Below, piece after piece: positions 59,198-64,000 of a DNA stretch of 64,000 nt; position 1 is the stretch's first letter, and every line of letters begins with the position of its first letter. Both the position numbers and the translations under genes were made by a program. The notes beneath the pieces are model-generated. The model was not told the origin of the DNA, ran no database searches, and saw only the letters and a program-made list of their open reading frames with translations. The stretch lies in assembly GCF_012584515.1 (NCBI RefSeq), contig NZ_CP051461.1:3405501-3469500 (forward strand). The letters run 5' to 3'. The DNA comes from Polaromonas vacuolata. GTDB lineage: Bacteria > Pseudomonadota > Gammaproteobacteria > Burkholderiales > Burkholderiaceae_C.

Positions 59198-60278
59198 GAT
59201 TCAAGCTTGAAGTGCAACCGTATGCTGATAGGACTCTAACTGTTCCATAAAAACCTGATGCGGCGTTCGATACCCTAAACATTTTCTAGGACGATGATTG
59301 AGCCTGTGCATCGCTAAAGCAATGTCATCGTCGGTGATGCAATTAAAGCGCATCCCCTTTGGGAAAAACTGGCGAATCAAACCGTTCATATTCTCGTTCG
59401 CCCCACGCTCCCACGAGGCGTATGGATGGGCGAAAAAGAAATCTGCACTCAGCGCAGAAGCTATTCGTTCATGCTGGGCAAATTCCTTGCCGTTATCAGT
59501 CGTGAGAGTGTGCACGCAATGAGCGAACGGTTTGAGTAAAGTGATTAACGCGTCCCCTACGGCTTGCGCTGTTTTGAATGGCACGTGGAAAATTATTGAA
59601 TAGCGAGAGACACGCTCATTAATCGTCACTAGTGCTTGCTTCTGCCCGGCACCAATCACCAGATCAGCCTCCCAGTCGCCAAAGCGCGCACGCTCAAGCA
59701 CGATGTCGGGTCGCAGTTCTATTGAGACCTGGTGAGAGATGGTGCCGCGCCGTTCACGGCCACTGCTGCGTTTTTTTCGCGTCTTCTGGCAACGCAGTGT
59801 TTTATGCAAGGTGCCGCCCGCGCGTTTGTCAGCGTAGATGTACTGGTAAATGCTCTCATAGCTAACACCGGGTTGGTGGCTAGCTTCGAGGTGGCCGCTG
59901 ATTTGCTCGGGGCTCCAAGCCTCAGCCAACTTTTCCTCCACTACAGCCCATGTCGAGTCAGCAACTCTAGGACTATTGGCGCAGGCAAGTCTACGTTCTT
60001 GGGCTTTGTCATTTGCCTGCTTAGGGCGATAGCCTCGTAGACCGCGGTTACGACGCAACTCACGGCTGATGCTCGATTTATCACGGTCCATCATTTTTGC
60101 AATTTCACTTTGATTGAAGTTTGCTTTGACGAGGATTGCAATCTGGTAACGTTCGTCACGGGTGAGGTGTGTGTAAATCATTCTGGTCAACTTTGACTTG
60201 GTAGTCGGGAAGCTTGGATGCTCTCACATCTCACCCACCCGTACGGTTAATTTCAAAGTTGCACTTCAGACTTGAATC
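59198..60278 (-). mobile_element. IS30-family insertion sequence, right copy (1081 bp)
   Basis: Same length and ends as the copy at 53495-54575, in opposite orientation. Flanks are aaaaggCG on the left (SpoIIE 3' part) and CGcgaggg on the right (STAS leader). Only a handful of base differences from the left copy are visible, at the transposase start and the GKEF[SA]QHE codons. Confidence 0.93.
59201..60181 (-). CDS. IS30-family transposase (right copy)
   Basis: A 326-residue DDE transposase from the ATG at 60181, with the same helix-turn-helix, FGDWEADLVIG, TTDNGKEFAQHE and NENMNGLIRQFF motifs as the left copy. It is full length with no stop or frameshift, so both copies could be active. Its presence in opposite orientation gave the substrate for inversion of the DNA between them. 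Confidence 0.95.
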   Translation of the reverse strand: MIYTHLTRDERYQIAILVKANFNQSEIAKMMDRDKSSISRELRRNRGLRGYRPKQANDKAQERRLACANSPRVADSTWAVVEEKLAEAWSPEQISGHLEASHQPGVSYESIYQYIYADKRAGGTLHKTLRCQKTRKKRSSGRERRGTISHQVSIELRPDIVLERARFGDWEADLVIGAGQKQALVTINERVSRYSIIFHVPFKTAQAVGDALITLLKPFAHCVHTLTTDNGKEFAQHERIASALSADFFFAHPYASWERGANENMNGLIRQFFPKGMRFNCITDDDIALAMHRLNHRPRKCLGYRTPHQVFMEQLESYQHTVALQA

Positions 60279-60293
60279 CGCGAGGGTTAAAAA

Positions 60294-60632
60294 ATGGAAC
60301 TAATACATGAAATACAGGGCGACCGTGTGCTGTTAATTCATTATCAAGAAGACAATTTAGATGCCAGCAACGTTCGCACCTTCAGAGATGCCGTCCAAAC
60401 ATTGATGCAAACTCAAACACGAATAGTGCTGGATATGTCACAGCTTAAATTTGTAGACAGTTCAGGCTTAGGTGCACTCATTTCATGCTTGCGCGATGCG
60501 AACAGCCGCAAAGGAGACTTTCGTTTATGTGCGATGGCGCGGCCAGTATTCGCACTTTTTGAATTAATGCGCATGCATAGAGTGCTAAGCATTCATGACA
60601 GTGTAGAAGAGGCCGTTGACTCTTTCGTATGA
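60294..60632 (+). CDS. STAS-domain anti-sigma-factor antagonist
   Basis: A 112-residue single STAS domain (SpoIIAA/RsbV type). LKFVDSSGLGALISCL contains the phosphorylatable Ser (56 or 57). Such proteins bind an RsbW-like kinase when dephosphorylated by a SpoIIE/RsbU phosphatase. Its natural partners, the split SpoIIE-HATPase protein and the Hpt operon, are now separated from it by IS30. Only 15 nt separate the IS border from its ATG, so it has probably lost its original promoter. Confidence 0.9.
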   Translation: MELIHEIQGDRVLLIHYQEDNLDASNVRTFRDAVQTLMQTQTRIVLDMSQLKFVDSSGLGALISCLRDANSRKGDFRLCAMARPVFALFELMRMHRVLSIHDSVEEAVDSFV

Positions 60633-60814
60633 AAATGATTGGTGCAGCCTCTTCAAAAAGCATCAATATTAGCCACCAGAATCTTTGAGATACCGACTAA
60701 CTCGAGCGTCCTTTTGTAGATCTGAGAACCGTTTGAATAGAAATTATTAATTTAAATTTAAGTACTAACTTATGGTTACACTGAAATTCTTGATACAACT
60801 TATTTGGAACTATC

Positions 60815-61495
60815 GTGCACATAGCCATACTGGAAGATGATGCTGACCAACGGGCGTTGATCGGACTTTTGGCAGCAACTGGAGGGCATAGTCATACTGG
60901 TTTTTCAACAGTCGCCTCACTGCTTGTTGGTCTTAAACATGAGCATTTCGATGCATTGTTACTTGACTGGATGCTACCTGATGGCAGCGGTGATGAAGCC
61001 CTTGACTGGGTACGCAACAATCTGGGCTGGAAGATTGCGATATTAGTTTTGACAGCATGCGACGATGAACTCACAGTGGTTAAAGCTTTGCAAGCTGGCG
61101 CAGATGACTTTCTCGTCAAGCCCCCAAAACCGCAGGAGCTACTCGCTAGACTGAAAGCTGCCGCGCGACGTGCAACTCCTGGCGGCCTACCCGTCCTAAG
61201 ACTGGGTGCTTATGAGATAGACATACCGCGTCATTTGTTATCCATGGACGGACAACCAGTGACGTTAACGCAAAAAGAATTCGATTTAGCCGTCTACTTG
61301 TTTCAGAGTCCTGCACGACTTTTGTCGCGCGACCACTTACTAAACAAGGTCTGGGGCATCAATGCCGATGTGGACACCCGCACTGTTGATACACATGTCA
61401 GTAGACTGCGCAAAAAGATTTTTCTCGATGGCTCTAAAGGATGGAAAATGACGCCGGTATACGGGTACGGCTACCGATTAGACCGCATTGATTAA
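60815..61495 (+). CDS. OmpR-family response regulator without an adjacent kinase
   Basis: A 226-residue regulator beginning with GTG at 60815; no ATG is available near the family start HIAILEDDADQR. Phospho-acceptor Asp51 (ALLLDWMLPDGSG), Lys in LVKPPKPQELL, and the winged helix VTLTQKEFDLAVYLFQSPAR ... KMTPVYGYGYRL. No kinase gene is adjacent on either side, so its partner is elsewhere or it takes phosphate from another relay. The upstream gap is AT-rich. Confidence 0.85.
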   Translation: MHIAILEDDADQRALIGLLAATGGHSHTGFSTVASLLVGLKHEHFDALLLDWMLPDGSGDEALDWVRNNLGWKIAILVLTACDDELTVVKALQAGADDFLVKPPKPQELLARLKAAARRATPGGLPVLRLGAYEIDIPRHLLSMDGQPVTLTQKEFDLAVYLFQSPARLLSRDHLLNKVWGINADVDTRTVDTHVSRLRKKIFLDGSKGWKMTPVYGYGYRLDRID

Positions 61496-61874
61496 TCGAT
61501 TTTCTCAAATCCAAGCAATTTTCTGAACTGCCTCAAATCAAAGAATTGATCCGCTTAAGTCGGTGTTGAAGATTTTTTTCACCACATAACGCGGCAAATC
61601 AATCCCTGTTGGCATCTAACTTAAAGAATGAAATATTAAGCAGTTGGAGATACTTAGGCTGCTAACTCACAAGTACATCGCTTGTGTTAACAGCACAGCT
61701 GTGTCGGAGTTAGTTGACTATTACGAATCAAGCGATTAGCCCGTCTGATGTGCTTGAGTCTTTATTTCTTGGGTATCAAGAACAAAATTGTTAATGCTGA
61801 TAATTTTTAGCGCCTAGCTCAGATTTAATCGTCTACACAATTCTCAAATCAAGCTAGCGAAAGCATGGCGTGAG

Positions 61875-61892
61875 GCACTTCAGACTTGAATC
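61875..61892. repeat. Solo IS30 end (relic)
   Basis: GCACTTCAGACTTGAATC is identical to the tip of the right IS copy (60261-60278), and the next CGC also agrees with the preferred GCGC target. The rest of the element is absent, so this looks like the scar of a deleted third copy. Confidence 0.75.
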
Positions 61893-62082
61893 CGCACTTT
61901 GTATTATTGAGGTTTTTTAGCCAATAGTGGGCAAAACTTAATTTGTAAAAGTGACAAGAACAATGTCTGTATCCGTCACTTAGCAAAAATTCAATTTAGA
62001 GCGTGCAAGCGCGTTTAGTTTGTGTCTTGCTCAAACTTATCACGTTAAAAAATTACTTTAAGTTTTAACTAATTTTGGACAA

Positions 62083-62110
62083 CAAAAAGCCCGAATAAAC
62101 GGGCTTTTTG
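62083..62110 (-). terminator. Terminator after the initiator tRNA gene
   Basis: CAAAAAGCCCG pairs perfectly with CGGGCTTTTTG around a 6-nt loop, 27 nt beyond the tRNA 3' end on the minus strand. The A/T arms allow bidirectional termination. Confidence 0.85.
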
Positions 62111-62136
62111 TTTACTGAAAATGGTTATTCAGAAAA

Positions 62137-62213
<77 letters not shown>

Positions 62214-62237
62214 TCAAGTATTTATTATAAACCTAAA

Positions 62238-62636
62238 TTAAGCTTTAGCAGCGTCAATTTCAACTATTTCGCTAACATCAGGGCGATCGACCAGCTCAAC
62301 TAAAGCCATAGGTGCGTTGTCACCAACACGGAAACCCATTTTCAGGATACGCGTGTAACCACCTGGACGGGTGTTGTAACGTGGGCCTAACACTGCAAAA
62401 AGCTTGACAACCATATCGCGGTCGCGCAAACGATCAAATGCAAGGCGCTTATTAGCCAAGCTTGGCACTTTTGCAAGTGTGATCATTGGCTCAACCACAC
62501 GGCGCAACTCTTTTGCCTTTGGCAAAGTCGTTTTGATGGCTTCGTGCTGCAAGAGCGAATTCATCATATTGCGCAGCATAGCCAAGCGGTGTGAGCTAGT
62601 GCGGTTAAGTTTTCTAAGTCCGTGTCCGTGTCGCAT
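62238..62636 (-). CDS. rplQ: 50S ribosomal protein L17
   Basis: A 132-residue ribosomal protein. [20 protein letters not shown] is the universal N-terminus, followed by [25 protein letters not shown] and [20 protein letters not shown]. It is the last gene of the S13-S11-S4-alpha operon. A hairpin (62690-62708) lies in the gap behind rpoA. Confidence 0.98.
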   Translation of the reverse strand: MRHGHGLRKLNRTSSHRLAMLRNMMNSLLQHEAIKTTLPKAKELRRVVEPMITLAKVPSLANKRLAFDRLRDRDMVVKLFAVLGPRYNTRPGGYTRILKMGFRVGDNAPMALVELVDRPDVSEIVEIDAAKA

Positions 62637-62689
62637 GAGAATTTTCCTTTTTTAATTTCCGTGCAGCCGTATCAGGTACTGCAGGTACG

Positions 62690-62708
62690 TCACCTCATGT
62701 TGAGGTGA
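62690..62708 (-). other. Short hairpin between rpoA and rplQ
   Basis: TCACCTCA and TGAGGTGA pair perfectly with a 3-nt loop just after the rpoA stop. It lacks a T run and may be a processing or stability element. Confidence 0.5.
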
Positions 62709-62719
62709 ACATTTTTTGA

Positions 62720-63709
62720 TTAGTGTTTATCTAGCCCTGCAGGCGGCCAGCTTTCAAGACGCATACCTAAAGTAAGACCACGCGAAGCGAGAACTTCTTT
62801 AATTTCGTTGAGTGATTTACGACCCAGATTAGGAGTTTTTAACAACTCATTTTCCGTACGTTGGATCAAGTCACCGATGTAGTATATGTTCTCAGCCTTG
62901 AGACAGTTGGCGGAGCGAACCGTCAACTCAAGCTCGTCAACTGGGCGCAACAAGATAGGGTCGAACTGCTGTGAGTTGCGTTGAACTGGCGCATCAAATG
63001 CAGCCAACTCATTGCCTTCAAGCTGTGCGAATACTGCCAATTGCTCAACCAGAATTTTAGCGGATGCACGAACCGCATCTTCTGCAGTCACAGCACCGTT
63101 GGTTTCAATTTCTAAAACCAATTTATCTAAGTCTGTACGCTGCTCAACACGCGCGCTTTCAACAACGTAGCTCACACGTTTAACCGGCGAGAACGAAGCA
63201 TCAAGAACAATACGTCCAATTGATTTGGTCGACTCGTCGCCATAACGACGTTGGTTACCAGGTACATAACCACGACCATTTTCGACCTTGATTTGCATGT
63301 CAATCTTGCCGCCGTGCGACAAATTCACAATCACATGTTCCGGATTGATAATCTCGACGTCATGTGGCGTCTGGATATCAGCGGCAGTAACTGGGCCTTC
63401 GCCGTCTTTGCGTAAGCTCAGGGTAACTTCGTCACGGTTGTGAAGTTTAAACACCACGCCCTTGAGGTTGAGCAAGATGTTGATAACGTCTTCCTGAACG
63501 CCATCGATGGAAGAGTACTCATGGAGTACGCCAGCGATAGTCACTTCAGTAGCTGCGTGGCCGACCATAGAGGACAGCAAAACGCGGCGCAGTGCATTGC
63601 CCAGTGTGTGGCCATAACCGCGTTCAAACGGCTCGAGAGTCACTTTGGCGCGATTAACACCCAGTGGCTCAACATTGATGGTTTTAGGTTTTAGTAAATT
63701 AGTCTGCAT
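62720..63709 (-). CDS. rpoA: RNA polymerase alpha subunit
   Basis: A 329-residue protein. The N-terminal domain ([29 protein letters not shown]) dimerises and assembles polymerase; the C-terminal domain ([31 protein letters not shown], then [22 protein letters not shown]) binds UP elements and activators. Length is standard. It follows rpsD after a gap with a strong hairpin. Confidence 0.98.
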   Translation of the reverse strand: MQTNLLKPKTINVEPLGVNRAKVTLEPFERGYGHTLGNALRRVLLSSMVGHAATEVTIAGVLHEYSSIDGVQEDVINILLNLKGVVFKLHNRDEVTLSLRKDGEGPVTAADIQTPHDVEIINPEHVIVNLSHGGKIDMQIKVENGRGYVPGNQRRYGDESTKSIGRIVLDASFSPVKRVSYVVESARVEQRTDLDKLVLEIETNGAVTAEDAVRASAKILVEQLAVFAQLEGNELAAFDAPVQRNSQQFDPILLRPVDELELTVRSANCLKAENIYYIGDLIQRTENELLKTPNLGRKSLNEIKEVLASRGLTLGMRLESWPPAGLDKH

Positions 63710-63769
63710 TCGATCTTCCTCTCAATACCCTCGGCTCGTTACACCGATAAGGCCGGCGAAGTGGGACCC

Positions 63770-63792
63770 GCGTGGCGGGTATCCCGCCACGC
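63770..63792 (-). other. Strong hairpin between rpsD and rpoA
   Basis: GCGTGGCGGG and CCCGCCACGC form a perfect 10-bp GC-rich stem with a 3-nt loop, between the rpsD stop and rpoA start. No T run follows on the minus strand, so attenuation, RNA processing or mRNA stability is more likely than full termination. Confidence 0.6.
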
Positions 63793-63802
63793 AGGAACTA
63801 AA

Positions 63803-64000
63803 TTAGCGTGAATACAACTCAACGATCAACGATTCGTTGACGTCAGCAGCGAACTCGTCGCGGTCTGGAACCTTCTTGAACAGGCCTTCGCCCTTGTCGA
63901 TGCTCACATCAACCCATGCTGGCATGCCAACTTGTTGGGCCAATTGCAGAGCTTCAGCAACGCGGACTTGTTTCTTCGATTTGTCGCGAACTGCAACCAC
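63803..64000 (-). CDS. rpsD: 30S ribosomal protein S4, C-terminal part
   Basis: Partial gene running off the right end of the window; 65 residues are visible. [19 protein letters not shown] and the end [12 protein letters not shown] are the S4 C-terminus. S4 nucleates small-subunit assembly and regulates its own operon. Order rpsD-rpoA-rplQ is the standard alpha operon end. Confidence 0.96.
   Translation of the reverse strand: MVAVRDKSKKQVRVAEALQLAQQVGMPAWVDVSIDKGEGLFKKVPDRDEFAADVNESLIVELYSR

Larger units (their letters stand above)
61496..62136. other. 641-bp gap with a solo IS30 tip
   Basis: No gene is recognised. A lone IS30 end lies at 61875-61892, followed by the CGC flank seen at other copies. 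The tRNA terminator hairpin (62083-62110) lies near the right end. Confidence 0.5.

Noticed and set aside
59632..60040. Open frames antisense to the transposases (also at 53733-54141).
   Set aside because: Identical in both IS copies because the copies are identical; shadows of the transposase reading frame.

Overview
The window looks like a chromosome segment of a betaproteobacterium of the order Burkholderiales, most likely a flagellated member of the Comamonadaceae (Rhodoferax/Polaromonas-like). This rests on protein style and neighbourhoods: argB beside slmA, an H-NS-type small protein, a purine cluster with a UraD-allantoate amidohydrolase fusion, the cheR-D-B-Y-Z-flhB-A-F-G-fliA order, and an rpsD-rpoA-rplQ tail. 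It is an inference; no database was consulted.

Layout. 1-6.6 kb: the end of phenylalanine 4-hydroxylase, a lipase-like hydrolase, a metallo-beta-lactamase-fold protein, slmA, a QseBC/TctDE-like two-component system, argB and an H-NS-like gene. 6.9-10.4 kb: a complete dTDP-L-rhamnose operon (rmlB-D-A-C). 10.6-12.3 kb: a TetR regulator and a TPR-like protein. 12.4-17.9 kb: a two-component system divergent from a periplasmic methionine-repair and oxidant-scavenging operon: cytochrome b561, a Tat-exported molybdenum MsrP/YedY-like lipoprotein, a Met-rich MxKDx-repeat protein like MrpX, and a CcdA-thioredoxin fusion. 17.9-23.6 kb: purine/ureide catabolism. 23.8-34.2 kb: an AT-richer accessory region with a metal-type two-component system, two intact copies and one decayed copy of a small secreted repeat protein with duplicated promoters, a type III secretion chaperone with two candidate effector-like products, dinD carrying a 34-bp perfect palindrome, and a 15-unit heptanucleotide tandem repeat. 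34.3-38.3 kb: HAD phosphatase, GT39 glycosyltransferase, LPG-synthase-like flippase and UbiA-type prenyltransferase, probably a polyprenyl-phosphate-sugar envelope pathway. 38.6-49.8 kb: chemotaxis and flagellar export/regulation genes, with an unusually long FlhF and a degenerate FlhG. 50.1-61.5 kb: signalling genes rearranged by two inverted IS30-family elements. 62.1-64 kb: initiator tRNA-Met, rplQ, rpoA and the end of rpsD.

The best-supported discovery is a 4.6-kb inversion between two nearly identical 1081-bp IS30-family copies (53495-54575 and 59198-60278). Flipping 54576-59197 back restores an uninterrupted, in-frame gene of about 898 codons (membrane sensor-PAS-SpoIIE phosphatase-RsbW-like ATPase), restores the end of an Hpt gene directly upstream of a STAS anti-anti-sigma gene, and gives each IS a 2-bp CG target duplication inside a GCGC target. 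The present chromosome therefore carries a dismantled partner-switching/phosphorelay module.

Other leads are the Met-rich scavenger operon under a two-component system, the orphan type III chaperone-effector locus, and the duplicated CusR-like promoter units in front of the small secreted proteins.
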